Source of the DNA: Candidatus Rokuibacteriota bacterium
GTDB taxonomy: Bacteria; Methylomirabilota; Methylomirabilia; Rokubacteriales; CSP1-6
Length of the DNA: 33,026 nucleotides
NCBI GenBank assembly: GCA_030647435.1
Contig: JAUSJX010000170.1
Span: forward strand, 1 to 33,026
Direction of reading: 5' to 3'
Position 1 is the first letter of the stretch; each line of letters begins with the position of its first letter. The notes below the pieces were generated by a model, which did not search any database, had not been told where the DNA came from, and saw only the letters and a program-made list of their open reading frames with translations. Positions 1 through 7,843 of the stretch are shown here, one piece after another. The translations under genes were made by a program, and so were the position numbers.

Positions 1-381
1 GATGTGGGCTCGACGGCCGAGGCGCGGCGCATGGTCGACGACACGGGCTGCCACTCGGTCATGATCGGCCGGGGCACGCTTGGCAGCCCGTGGGTCTTCG
101 ACGAGGGCTTCGACGCGCTCCAGCCTGAAGCCCAGCGCGACTACAAGGACCACGTCATCCGCCGGCACATGGCCCTGATCCAGGAGCACTGCTTCGACCG
201 CTACGCGCTCTCGCAGATGAAGAAGCACCTCGCCTGGTACACGGACGGGCTGGTGCACGCCACCGACTGCCGCGCCCGCATCTTCCACACGAAGAGCCCG
301 GCAGAAGTGTGGGAGGTCTTCCAGGAGTACTGGGAGACCTCAGCCCGCGGCGCCGAGACTGCGACCGCCGCCGCAGTCTGA
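1..381 (+). CDS. dus: tRNA-dihydrouridine synthase, C-terminal part
   Basis: This is the 3' end of a gene that starts outside the window; the open frame runs from base 1 to the TGA at 379-381. The first residues, D-V-G-S-T-A-E-A, followed by V-M-I-G-R-G-T-L-G-S-P-W-V-F, match the phosphate-binding and FMN-binding end of the Dus TIM barrel (family knowledge: N-G-D-V-x-S ... G-x-M-I-G-R-G-A-x-G-x-P-W). The remaining ~80 residues fit the helical C-terminal tRNA-binding domain, with a W-Y-T-D-G segment comparable to the usual H-x-x-W-Y. The enzyme would reduce uridine to dihydrouridine in tRNA D-loops with NADPH. It looks most like the DusB group, but the subclass cannot be fixed from a fragment. 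The Ala-rich tail is unremarkable. Confidence 0.9.
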   Translation, partial: DVGSTAEARRMVDDTGCHSVMIGRGTLGSPWVFDEGFDALQPEAQRDYKDHVIRRHMALIQEHCFDRYALSQMKKHLAWYTDGLVHATDCRARIFHTKSPAEVWEVFQEYWETSARGAETATAAAV

Positions 382-416
382 GCGAACTCCCCAGCAGTGA
401 AACCCGGGCCGGTTCA

Positions 417-484
417 GGTCTTGAAGCATCATATTCCAGCGGGTATCAGGGATTGGTTCGGTCGCGATGCCGGATTTCAAGACC
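417..484. repeat. Inverted repeat / small dispersed repeat
   Basis: The 68 bp between the Dus stop and the importer operon start with GGTCTTGAA and end with the exact inverse TTCAAGACC. The right arm (463-484) is also found with one mismatch in 22 bases at 18303-18324. It could be a miniature or REP-like element, or a hairpin ending the Dus transcript; no coding potential is convincing here. The rest of 382-639 holds the probable promoter and leader of the importer operon. Confidence 0.4.
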
Positions 485-639
485 CCATCTCCCCGAACGT
501 ACTCTTCCAGTAGGCGGGGCGGGGATGCGGAAGTTGTGCTAGCATCGTCGCCGGACCGATGTTTCTCCGATTTCGTCCCCGGACGGTACCCGCTCTGGAA
601 TCTGCGATGGGTCAGGCTAACCCCTAGAGGAGAACCGCA

Positions 640-1989
640 ATGGAGCAGCGAACTCGCCGAGACTTCCTGAAGACCACCGCCACCGGGGCCGCCGCCGCGG
701 CGGTCGCGGGGTTCCCGCACGTCGCCCGCGCCCAGACCAAGCTCACGTTCGGCGTCTGGGACCACTGGGTCCCCGGCGCCAACGATGTGCTGAAGGGCAT
801 CGTCATGGAGTGGGGAAAGAGCAATCGGGTCGATATCAGCATCGACTTCATCACGTCCATCGGCAACAAGCTCGACCTGACGTCCGCCGCCGAATACCGG
901 GCGGGTTCCGGTCACGACATCATCGCCTTCGGGACGTGGTACGGCACCCTCTACAAAGACAAGCTCGAGACGGTCAGCGACGTGGTGGAGTCGATCCAGA
1001 AGCAGTACGGCAAGTACAACGACAACGCGGTCTACATGAACTACCAGGACGGCCGCTGGATCACCGTCCCCGCGCCCATCGGGTCCCACACGTACCCGCT
1101 GGAGACCCGGATGGACATCTGGAAGAAGAGCGCGGGCATCGACGTCCAGGACATCTTCCCGGCCGACGTGAAGAAGCGGGACAAGAAGAAGATCGAGGCC
1201 TGGGACTGGAAGGCGTTCCTGGCCGGCGCCAAAAAGGTGCACGCGGCCGGCTTTCCCTTCGGCGCCTCCATCGCCGAGAACACCGACTCCAACGACTGGC
1301 TGGGGCCGCTCTTCGCCGACCACGGCGTCTTCCCCATGGACGAGAAGGGCAACATCACCATCGAGCAGGACGCGACGCTCCAGGTGATCGAGTACCTCCG
1401 CGAGCTCACCCAGTACATGCCCAAGGAGATCTACGGCTGGGACGACGCCTCCAACAACCGTTGGCTGATCTCGGGCAAGGGCTCGGCCATCATCAACCCC
1501 CCCAGCGCCTGGACGGTGGCCAAGCGGGACCAGCCCCAGGTGGCCGCCCAGGTCTGGCACCACGACATGCCGCGCGGACCCAAGGGGCGGTGGCGGGGCG
1601 CCCTGCCGTTCTCCTGGGGCATCTGGTCGTGGTCGAAGAACAAGCAGGCCGCCAAGGACCTCCTGCTCTACCTGTCTCTGAAGGAGGTCCAGTGGAAGCT
1701 GATCACAGCCTCTCAGGGCTACGACTACCCGCAGCTCCCGTCGTTCATGACCCACCCCGTCTGGACCGAGATCGTTCCGCCGCCGGGCGGCCAGTACAAC
1801 TACCCGATCCGGGGCGACGAGAAAATCATCACCGCCGGCTACCCGGCCAAGCAGGAGTACGGCGTGCAGGTCTACTACAAGTGGCTGCTGCCGACCATGG
1901 TCGGCAAGGTCACCTCGGGCGGCACGACTCCCAAGGACGCGGTCAAGTGGGCGGCCAAGGAGCTCGAGAGCTACAAGCAGCGAGGGTGA
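640..1989 (+). CDS. ABC sugar-type transporter substrate-binding protein (family 1, Tat-exported)
   Basis: A 449-residue extracellular solute-binding protein. The N-terminus carries a twin-arginine signal (T-R-R-D-F-L-K at about residues 5-11, then an Ala-rich hydrophobic stretch ending A-R-A-Q), so it is probably exported folded through the Tat system. The body resembles MalE/UgpB family-1 binding proteins that deliver sugars or related polyols to the two permeases downstream; the ligand cannot be read from sequence. Start ATG 640 is preceded by AGAGGAGAA at a good distance. Only 10 bases separate it from the first permease gene, so the three genes form one operon. No ATPase gene follows, so the importer probably shares an ATPase encoded elsewhere, as is common for MalEFG-type systems. 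Confidence 0.9.
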   Translation: MEQRTRRDFLKTTATGAAAAAVAGFPHVARAQTKLTFGVWDHWVPGANDVLKGIVMEWGKSNRVDISIDFITSIGNKLDLTSAAEYRAGSGHDIIAFGTWYGTLYKDKLETVSDVVESIQKQYGKYNDNAVYMNYQDGRWITVPAPIGSHTYPLETRMDIWKKSAGIDVQDIFPADVKKRDKKKIEAWDWKAFLAGAKKVHAAGFPFGASIAENTDSNDWLGPLFADHGVFPMDEKGNITIEQDATLQVIEYLRELTQYMPKEIYGWDDASNNRWLISGKGSAIINPPSAWTVAKRDQPQVAAQVWHHDMPRGPKGRWRGALPFSWGIWSWSKNKQAAKDLLLYLSLKEVQWKLITASQGYDYPQLPSFMTHPVWTEIVPPPGGQYNYPIRGDEKIITAGYPAKQEYGVQVYYKWLLPTMVGKVTSGGTTPKDAVKWAAKELESYKQRG

Positions 1990-1999
1990 GCGCAGCAGG

Positions 2000-2929
2000 A
2001 TGAGCCCCACCACCACCGTTGACGTCGCCGCAGCCGCGCGGGCCCACCCCGCGCGGTTGCAGCTCGGGCGGCGCCTCCGGTCTCGCTCCGCCATCGGTGT
2101 GCTCATGTGCCTGCCGCTGATCCTCCTGATCGGCGGCCTCGTCGGGTACCCGTTCTTCTACTCGATCTACCTCAGCCTGCTCAACAAGCGGGAGACGGCC
2201 TTCGTCGGGCTCGCCAACTTCCGCTACCTGCTGACGGTCGACACCTTCTGGATGGTGGTCCAGATGTCCTTCCTCTTCACCGGCCTGGCGGTGCTCTGGA
2301 AGGCCATACTCGGCTTCACGCTGGCCGTGGTCATCAACACCCTCCCCGTCCGCGGCCAGCGGATCTGGCGCGGGCTGTCCCTGATCCCGTGGGTCATGCC
2401 GCTGGCGCTGTCGAGCCTCGGCTGGTGGTGGATCTACGAGCCCACCCACAGCGCGCTCAACTGGATCCTCGCGCTCCTCGGCATCAGCCCCAAGCCCTGG
2501 CTGTCGGAGCCCTCCTGGGCCAAGTTCTCCGTCATCCTCGTCAACATCTGGTACGGGACGCCCTTCTTCATGATCATCTACCTGGCGGGGCTCAAGTCGA
2601 TCCCCAACGAGCTGTTCGAGTCCTCGGCCATCGACGGGGCCAGCGCCTGGCAGCGCCTGCGCTTCATCACGCTGCCCATGCTGAAGAACATCATCGCGAT
2701 CACGGTGCTCTTCTCCACCATCGTGACGTTCGCCACTTTCGACATCATCCGGGTCCTCACGCGGGGCGGCCCTCGGCAATCCACCCACGTCTTCGCGACC
2801 TACGCCTTCGAGCTCGGCATCGCCACTGGCGATGTGCCCCTGGGGGCGGCGGTGTCGCTCTTCATGTTCCCCATCCTCGCCGTGTCCGCCTTCTTCATCC
2901 TTCGCGGGATCCGCCGGAGCACCATGTGA
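2000..2929 (+). CDS. ABC sugar transporter permease, MalF type
   Basis: A 309-residue inner-membrane permease with six predicted hydrophobic segments after a ~30-residue cytoplasmic lead. The EAA-like cytoplasmic loop is visible as S-S-A-I-D-G-A-S-A-W-Q-R-L-R-F-I-T-L-P near residues 212-230; it docks the ATPase. With the next gene it should form the heterodimeric channel of the importer served by the binding protein just upstream. Its stop codon overlaps the GTG start of the second permease (ATGTGA), a sign of translational coupling. Confidence 0.9.
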   Translation: MSPTTTVDVAAAARAHPARLQLGRRLRSRSAIGVLMCLPLILLIGGLVGYPFFYSIYLSLLNKRETAFVGLANFRYLLTVDTFWMVVQMSFLFTGLAVLWKAILGFTLAVVINTLPVRGQRIWRGLSLIPWVMPLALSSLGWWWIYEPTHSALNWILALLGISPKPWLSEPSWAKFSVILVNIWYGTPFFMIIYLAGLKSIPNELFESSAIDGASAWQRLRFITLPMLKNIIAITVLFSTIVTFATFDIIRVLTRGGPRQSTHVFATYAFELGIATGDVPLGAAVSLFMFPILAVSAFFILRGIRRSTM

Positions 2930-3783
2930 CGCTCAGGACGAAGCGCTCCCGCCGGAAGCTGACCCTGGTCGCCTGCTACGGCATCCTCTTGCTGTTCGTC
3001 GTCTTCTTCCTCTTTCCGCCGTACTGGATGGCCATCACCTCGCTCAAGACCAACCACGAGATCGAGGGGCTCAAGGGCATCCCCCTGATCATCCAGGAGG
3101 GCGTGACGTTCCAGCACTACCGGGACCTCTTCGAAAAGACCGACTTCCTGATCTACTTCAAGAATTCGGTGCTCGTCACCGTCCCGGTCGTCTTCATCTC
3201 CATGCTGATCAGCGTGCTGGCGGCCTACGCGCTCTCGCGGCTCGGCTTCCTCGGCGCGGGCGTGATCGGTACCGCCGTGTTCCTGGTCTACCTGGTGCCC
3301 GACTCCCTGCTCTTCATCCCCCTCTTCAAGATCATCGGCATGCTGGGGCTGCTCAACTCCAAGTGGTCGCTGGTCCTCGTTTACCCGACCCTCATCGTGC
3401 CGTTCTGCACCTGGCTCTTGATCGGCTACTTCGCCTCGATCCCCAAGGAGTTGGACGAGGCGGCGCTCGTGGACGGGGCCAACCATTGGCAGATGCTCGT
3501 CCGGATCTTCCTGCCCGTTGCGGTGCCAGGGATCATCGCCGCGACGATCTTCGCCTTCACCGTGTCCTGGTCCGGCTTCCTCTACCCGCTGGCCTTCCTC
3601 TTCTCCAGCGACCAGCAGGTGCTCACGACCGGCACGGTGACGAGCCTCATCAAGGGGGACGTCTATCACTGGGGCGGGCTCATGGCGGGCGCGGTGCTCG
3701 CCTGCCTGCCCCCGGTCCTGCTGTACGTCTTCCTCATGGACTACTACATCTCCGGCCTCACCTCCGGCAGCACCAAAGGCTGA
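2926..3783 (+). CDS. ABC sugar transporter permease, MalG type
   Basis: The second permease of the importer, 285 residues, with about six membrane segments. I chose GTG 2926: it overlaps the stop of the MalF-type gene by four bases (GTGA), and the protein read from there (V-T-L-R-T-K-R-S-R-R-K, then a first membrane helix) has the usual MalG layout. The longer open frame that extends upstream to 2107 is only the shadow of the first permease. The EAA loop is clear: D-E-A-A-L-V-D-G-A-N-H-W-Q-M-L-V-R-I-F-L-P. The chain ends normally in the short charged tail S-G-S-T-K-G. Confidence 0.9.
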   Translation: MTLRTKRSRRKLTLVACYGILLLFVVFFLFPPYWMAITSLKTNHEIEGLKGIPLIIQEGVTFQHYRDLFEKTDFLIYFKNSVLVTVPVVFISMLISVLAAYALSRLGFLGAGVIGTAVFLVYLVPDSLLFIPLFKIIGMLGLLNSKWSLVLVYPTLIVPFCTWLLIGYFASIPKELDEAALVDGANHWQMLVRIFLPVAVPGIIAATIFAFTVSWSGFLYPLAFLFSSDQQVLTTGTVTSLIKGDVYHWGGLMAGAVLACLPPVLLYVFLMDYYISGLTSGSTKG

Positions 3784-3811
3784 GCCCCCACCGCTCGGTC
3801 GTGGGGGGCTC
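3782..3811 (+). terminator. Hairpin after the importer operon
   Basis: Starting inside the stop codon of the MalG-type gene, GAGCCCCCAC and GTGGGGGGCTC can pair into a very GC-rich stem of about ten pairs with one bulged G and a nine-base loop. No T-run follows, so it may act as an attenuating or RNA-protecting hairpin instead of a classical intrinsic terminator. Confidence 0.4.
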
Positions 3812-3854
3812 GGGCGTGCGGGACCCAGGCCCAGGACGCGGCCTCCCCACAGCG

Positions 3855-4053
3855 TTCTGGAAGGACTGCCGCGACAAGGGTGGACTGGCCTGGGACGACA
3901 CGAACAATCACCGCGCCTTCCACGCCGGCGAGACAACTACGGCACGCGGCTCCAGACCAGGAGGCCTACAGCGTCGGCCCCACCAAGAAGTGGGAGAACG
4001 ATCCCATGTGGGGCAAGGTCGACGAGCTCCTCAAGATGTTCCGCACGGCGGCC
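3855..4053 (+). pseudogene. Remnant of a second ABC substrate-binding protein gene
   Basis: Two short stretches look like pieces of one family-1-type binding protein but lie in different frames. From 3855, frame 3 reads F-W-K-D-C-R-D-K-G-G-L-A-W-D-D-T-N-N-H-R-A-F-H-A-G-E; from 3961, frame 1 reads E-A-Y-S-V-G-P-T-K-K-W-E-N-D-P-M-W-G-K-V-D. Both recall conserved segments (the W-D-D-T-N-N-N-R-A-F region and the C-terminal G-P-T-x-x-W-x-x-x-P-M-W region) of soil-bacterial binding proteins. The ~150 residues that should separate them are missing, so the gene has suffered a large internal deletion and a frame change. The assignment rests on motif memory only. The rest of 3812-4202 shows no gene. 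Confidence 0.5.
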
Positions 4054-4184
4054 CGGACACCTCCGCCTCGCCGATTGCCGCCGGTATCGCGCCATGCGAT
4101 AGTGAGCTGCCGCACGCCGATCGGGAGGAGACACGACCATGGTCACGAAGATACGCCCCGCGCTGCACACGCCGCGCTGTTACA

Positions 4185-4201
4185 GGGGTCAGGTTGACCC
4201 C
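4185..4201. terminator. Perfect short hairpin downstream of the family-5 binding protein
   Basis: GGGGTCA-GGT-TGACCCC is a perfect seven-pair stem with a three-base loop, lying one base beyond the stop codon of the minus-strand gene that ends at 4203. It could terminate that gene or be a REP-like unit (GGGGTCAGG-type inverted repeats are common intergenic elements). There is no T-run on either side. Confidence 0.4.
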
Positions 4202-4202
4202 G

Positions 4203-5816
4203 CTACTTGTCGAGCCAGACTTCCTGGAGACGGCAGCAGTTGTAGGTGACCTGGTTCGGAATCAGGTTCTTCACGTACGGGTGGTGCGCGAAGCGGTCGA
4301 CCCGCCAGCCCATCGTCGGCCGCGCGGCGTCCTCCTCGAGCTTCCTCTGGATCTGCCAGACGAGCGTGAGGCGCTTTTGGGGATCGGTCTCCTGCGACTG
4401 CTGGTCGATGAGCCGCATCACCTGCTCGTCGCAGTAGTCGCCGTAGTTGCGCGATGAGCCGCAGGCGTAGTTTTCGTAGAAGTTGGCGTCGGGGTCGTCC
4501 ACGCCGAGACCCGTAAGGTTGGCGGCCATCTGAAACTCCCGACGCGTGGCCAGCGGGTGCCACTGCGCGGTTTCGATCTGCTTGAGCGCGGCGTCCACCC
4601 CGACGTGCTTGAACTCGCTGATCACGAAGGCGGCGAAGTCAAGGTAGATGGCGATGGCGCGCGTGACCATCTCGACCTTCAGCGGGTTGGCGGGCCCGAA
4701 GCCTGCCTCGGCGAGGAGCTTGCGGGCCCGCACCTTCTCCTCTTCCCCCTTGCCGTAGCCCGGGAGCTGGACCGTGTCCTTCTGCAGGAGCCCCCAGGCG
4801 CCCCACGGCTTGGGCGCCATGGCGGCGCCCACGATGGCGCTCCCGGAGTGGACGGCCTTCACGTACGCGGGCCGATCGATGGCCAGGCTGAGGGCGCGGC
4901 GGACTTTGACATTGTCGAACGGCGGCCGCTTCGTGTTGAGGAGCAGGTTCTCGCTGACGTTGGTGGCGGTCTCCGTGAAGACCATCCGGGGCACGGAGGC
5001 GCGCAGCTGCTCGGCGATCGCCACCGTGGTGTCGCCGGGGTACGCCACGTCCACCTGCCCGGTCTGCAGCGCGGCAACCCGCGTTCCCCGCTCGACGATG
5101 ATGATGTAGCGCACGCCGTCGAGGTACGGGCGGCCTTTCACGAAGTAGTCCGGGTTCTTCACCAGGTCCACGTACTGGCCCCGCTTCCACTCCTTGAACT
5201 TGAAGGGGCCGCTGCCAAGGCACCGCGTGCGGTGCTCCGCCAGCGGAACGTGCGCCGGGAGCACCGGCGAGTAGCCGGAGGCGAGCATCGCCAGCAGCGA
5301 CGGCTGCGGACGCTTGAGCCGGAAGACGACGGTATAGAGGTCAGGAGCCTCAATGGCCTCGACGTTGGCGTACCATTCTTTTCGCGGATTGAGACGGAGC
5401 TTGGTCGGAGCGTCCTTGGCCTCGCGCACCAAGTCGAAGGTGAACTTCACGTCTTTGGATGTGACGGGCTGCCCGTCGTGCCAGCGGGCGTCTTTTCGCA
5501 GGAAGAACACGAGGTTTCTGTAGTTGTCCTGCCACGACCAGCGCTCCGCCAGCTCGGGGACGATGGTCTCGACGCGCCCGATGGGCTTGAGCTGGTCGAA
5601 GATGACGAGGTTGCTGTAGCAGGGCATCGCCGGCCACGTGACCGAATTCGTGGCGGTCTCGTGAATGGCGAAGCCTTGCGGCAAGTCCTCGCGGTGCACC
5701 AGCCGAAGCACGCCGCCGTGCTTGCCTTCTCGCGAGGCCGGCGCCTGGCCGGCCGCAGGAGTCGCCAGCAGAAGAACGGCCAGCGCGACGCCGAGAACAG
5801 GCCTGATGTAGTGCAT
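4203..5816 (-). CDS. ABC transporter substrate-binding protein, family 5 (peptide/nickel type)
   Basis: A 537-residue SBP_bac_5 protein. It has a Sec signal peptide (M-H-Y-I-R-P-V then a hydrophobic core ending A-A-G-Q-A), the opening K-H-G-G-V-L-R-L, the hallmark W-x-D-G-Q-P-V-T-S-K-D-V-K-F-T-F-D near residues 108-124, and G-S-G-P-F-K-F followed by N-P-D-Y-F near 210-235. Family members bind oligopeptides, nickel chelates, opines or similar ligands in the periplasm. No Dpp/Opp permease or ATPase genes are adjacent, so it is an orphan whose partner transporter must be elsewhere. ATG 5816 is supported by an AGGGGGG ribosome-binding site five bases upstream. Confidence 0.9.
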   Translation of the reverse strand: MHYIRPVLGVALAVLLLATPAAGQAPASREGKHGGVLRLVHREDLPQGFAIHETATNSVTWPAMPCYSNLVIFDQLKPIGRVETIVPELAERWSWQDNYRNLVFFLRKDARWHDGQPVTSKDVKFTFDLVREAKDAPTKLRLNPRKEWYANVEAIEAPDLYTVVFRLKRPQPSLLAMLASGYSPVLPAHVPLAEHRTRCLGSGPFKFKEWKRGQYVDLVKNPDYFVKGRPYLDGVRYIIIVERGTRVAALQTGQVDVAYPGDTTVAIAEQLRASVPRMVFTETATNVSENLLLNTKRPPFDNVKVRRALSLAIDRPAYVKAVHSGSAIVGAAMAPKPWGAWGLLQKDTVQLPGYGKGEEEKVRARKLLAEAGFGPANPLKVEMVTRAIAIYLDFAAFVISEFKHVGVDAALKQIETAQWHPLATRREFQMAANLTGLGVDDPDANFYENYACGSSRNYGDYCDEQVMRLIDQQSQETDPQKRLTLVWQIQRKLEEDAARPTMGWRVDRFAHHPYVKNLIPNQVTYNCCRLQEVWLDK

Positions 5817-5955
5817 GGCACCCCCCTAGTGCGGTGATCTTAGCGGCATCGGAGCCGCCCCACAAGCGCCTGTGAAAGTCGCTGGTTCAGTCGTGTGTGA
5901 TTTAAGTCATCGCTTTGTTGCCTCGGCTTCCGCCATCATGGCAATGGAGGTGGCT

Positions 5956-7218
5956 ATGAAAGCGACGATCCCCACGGAACAGGCTCAGCGGGCGGACGCC
6001 GGTGCGGGGCGGCGCCTCGCGGCACGGGGTGCAATCGTTCTGTCCTTCGTCGTCGCCCTCGAGATCGTGATCATGATCAGCCCGTTCGCCCTCTTCTTCT
6101 ACGCGGTCTTCAACCCGGTCCTCCTGGCGCTCGATCGCTCGCCGGCTACGCGCTGGCTCACGGCGTTCTTCCTCCCGCACATGGTCATCTCACCCGATCC
6201 GGCCTTGAGCGCCATCCGGGTGCTCGGGTCCGTGGCGTTCATCGTGGGCGCCGTCGTCTTCCTCGCCTGCGCTGTCCAGGTCTACGCGGGCAAGCTCCTC
6301 CGGACAGGGCCCGCGACGCGGGGCCTCTACGCGGTAATCCGCCACCCGCAGTACCTCGCCCTTGCCGTGTCGGGGTTCGGCCTCGCCATCCTGTGGCCGC
6401 GGTTCCTCACGCTCGTCCTCCTCGCCGTCATGCTGTTCCTCTACTACCTGCTCGCGAGGGACGAGGAGCGGCGCATGCTCGCTCGCTTCGGGGACGGCTA
6501 CCGCGGCTTCATGGCGCGCACGGGCATGTTCTTCCCGCGCCTGCCCTGGAACCGGACGCCGCTGCCCGAGTCTCCGCGGCCTCTCGGCGCCGGCCGCGGG
6601 CTCGCGATCCTCGCGGCCCTGCTCGTGATCAGTGTCGGCGCCGGCTTCCTGGCGCGCGCCTATACCGTCCGCCATCTGCCGCTGGGCGCCGTCGGCCCGG
6701 TGGACGTCATCACCATCACGCCCGAGGACCTGACGGCCGCCCGGGAGGTCCTGCCCGACGTGCTCAAGGACCCGGCCGTCGCCGCGAGGCTCGGCGCAGT
6801 CCGAGATCACCCAGGCCGCGTCCTCGCGTACTTCGTCCCGATCGACTACACGATGCAGGGCATGATCGCGGACACCGGGGAGGAGTGGAAGCTCTTCGCC
6901 CGCCACACAACGGTCCGAATGATCACGGACTACGTGCTTCATCCCGTGGCGCACCTCGCGCAAGGGCATGGCCATCCCGGTGCCGTGGGCCACGGGGCCG
7001 CCATGCACGAGAGCCCCACGCTGAAGCGCCGGATCATCTTCGTCGACGTGTCCGCGCGCGGGCGGACGCTCGCGTCGCCGGTGGATGACTTCGGGATTGC
7101 CGTCACGAGACGGCCACTCTTCTTCGTCGACGTCCACCTGCACACGAGGGAGATCCTCGCCGTCCGGGACACGCCGCCAGGAAGCGGCTGGGGCACCGTG
7201 CCGACGCCGGTGTTCTGA
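5956..7218 (+). CDS. Membrane protein with isoprenylcysteine/phospholipid methyltransferase-like domain plus unknown C-terminal domain
   Basis: A 420-residue two-part protein. Residues ~15-200 hold four or five hydrophobic segments and the ICMT/PEMT-type signature: R-T-G-P-A-T-R-G-L-Y-A-V-I-R-H-P-Q-Y-L, then after two helices A-R-D-E-E-R-R-M-L-A-R-F-G-D-G-Y-R-G-F. In this superfamily these motifs bind SAM at the membrane face. A further helix near residues 212-232 leads into a ~190-residue soluble domain containing a His-rich stretch (H-P-V-A-H-L-A-Q-G-H-G-H-P-G) that I do not recognise. I chose ATG 5956 because GGAGG lies five bases before it; an upstream in-frame ATG at 5872 has no such site. 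No operon partner is evident. Substrate unknown. Confidence 0.75.
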   Translation: MKATIPTEQAQRADAGAGRRLAARGAIVLSFVVALEIVIMISPFALFFYAVFNPVLLALDRSPATRWLTAFFLPHMVISPDPALSAIRVLGSVAFIVGAVVFLACAVQVYAGKLLRTGPATRGLYAVIRHPQYLALAVSGFGLAILWPRFLTLVLLAVMLFLYYLLARDEERRMLARFGDGYRGFMARTGMFFPRLPWNRTPLPESPRPLGAGRGLAILAALLVISVGAGFLARAYTVRHLPLGAVGPVDVITITPEDLTAAREVLPDVLKDPAVAARLGAVRDHPGRVLAYFVPIDYTMQGMIADTGEEWKLFARHTTVRMITDYVLHPVAHLAQGHGHPGAVGHGAAMHESPTLKRRIIFVDVSARGRTLASPVDDFGIAVTRRPLFFVDVHLHTREILAVRDTPPGSGWGTVPTPVF

Positions 7219-7331
7219 CAGAAACGCCGCGGACCAGGTCGCTGCCCAGCGTCTACGCATGCGAAGAGATCGGTAAGGACGAGTTCGAAGCGAGGTGCCA
7301 GGGTCCGGACGGGCGTGCGGCATGATGCCGA

Positions 7332-7636
7332 GTGCTCTCGGTGAGTGACACCTACCACGACCACGTGAGCTTTGCGGTCCGGCGGGGCGAGGTCTTCGGC
7401 TTCCTCGGCCCGAACGGGGCCGAGAAGAGCACGACCGTCAGGATGCTGACCGGCTACGTGCCCCCCAGCGACGGCCCGGCGCTCCTGAACGGCCACGACA
7501 TCGTGAACGATGGCTTGGCCGCGCGGCGGCGCGGGCGTCCGGGTCTACACGCGGACACCGGGCGCCACGGCCCAGGAGATCGCGGCTCGGGCCACGGGCC
7601 GCGGCCGCCGCGCCGAAGATTGTTGGCCGAGGTGAC
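7332..7636 (+). pseudogene. Degenerate ABC transporter ATPase (broken Walker A)
   Basis: The start of an ABC-2-type exporter ATPase is recognisable: V-S-D-T-Y, H-V-S-F-A-V-R-R-G-E-V-F-G-F-L-G-P-N-G-A-E-K-S-T-T-V-R-M-L-T-G-Y. The Walker A should be G-P-N-G-A-G-K-S-T-T; here an invariant Gly is Glu. The ~15 residues normally found between the first strand and D-H-V-S-F are also missing. After N-G-H-D-I-V-N-D-G-L-A-A-R-R-R the frame goes off and the Q-loop, signature and Walker B are absent. A C-terminal-like stretch in another frame (G-V-R-V-Y-T-R-T-P-G-A-T-A-Q-E-I-A-A-R) runs to just before the permease remnant. It cannot be a working ATPase. Confidence 0.75.
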
Positions 7637-7638
7637 TT

Positions 7639-7843
7639 GTGAATCGCTGGTGGGAGCAAGCGCGCGTGGCGTTGGTCATAGCGAAAAAGGACGTGCTGAT
7701 CCACTACTTCAAGCCCCCGGTCGTGACCTTCGGGCTCGTCTTCCTCCCCCTTCTTCTTCCTGGCCTTCGCCGTCGATCGGCCTGTGCCGCTCGTGAGCCT
7801 CGTCCCCATCGACCGGATGCTGGCGGACTTTGGCGCCTCATAG
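7639..7843 (+). pseudogene. Truncated, frameshifted ABC-2 type permease
   Basis: The N-terminus of an ABC-2 exporter permease: M-N-R-W-W-E-Q-A-R-V-A-L-V-I-A-K-K-D, then P-P-V-V-T-F-G-L-V-F. At a C/T-rich run near 7746-7756 the frame shifts; in the shifted frame the text continues P-F-F-F-L-A-F-A-V-D-R-P-V-P-L-V-S-L-V-P and reaches TAG at 7841-7843. Only the first ~65 residues of a ~250-residue permease remain, and the end runs into the 3' end of the opposing LysR gene. With the broken ATPase just upstream this is a dead exporter operon. The LysR gene may have arrived with the deletion. Confidence 0.7.

Noticed and set aside
340-2106. 588-residue minus-strand open frame over the binding-protein gene
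   Set aside because: Low-complexity Arg/Gly/Asp/Leu-rich translation lying antisense to a clear gene; a GC3-driven shadow.
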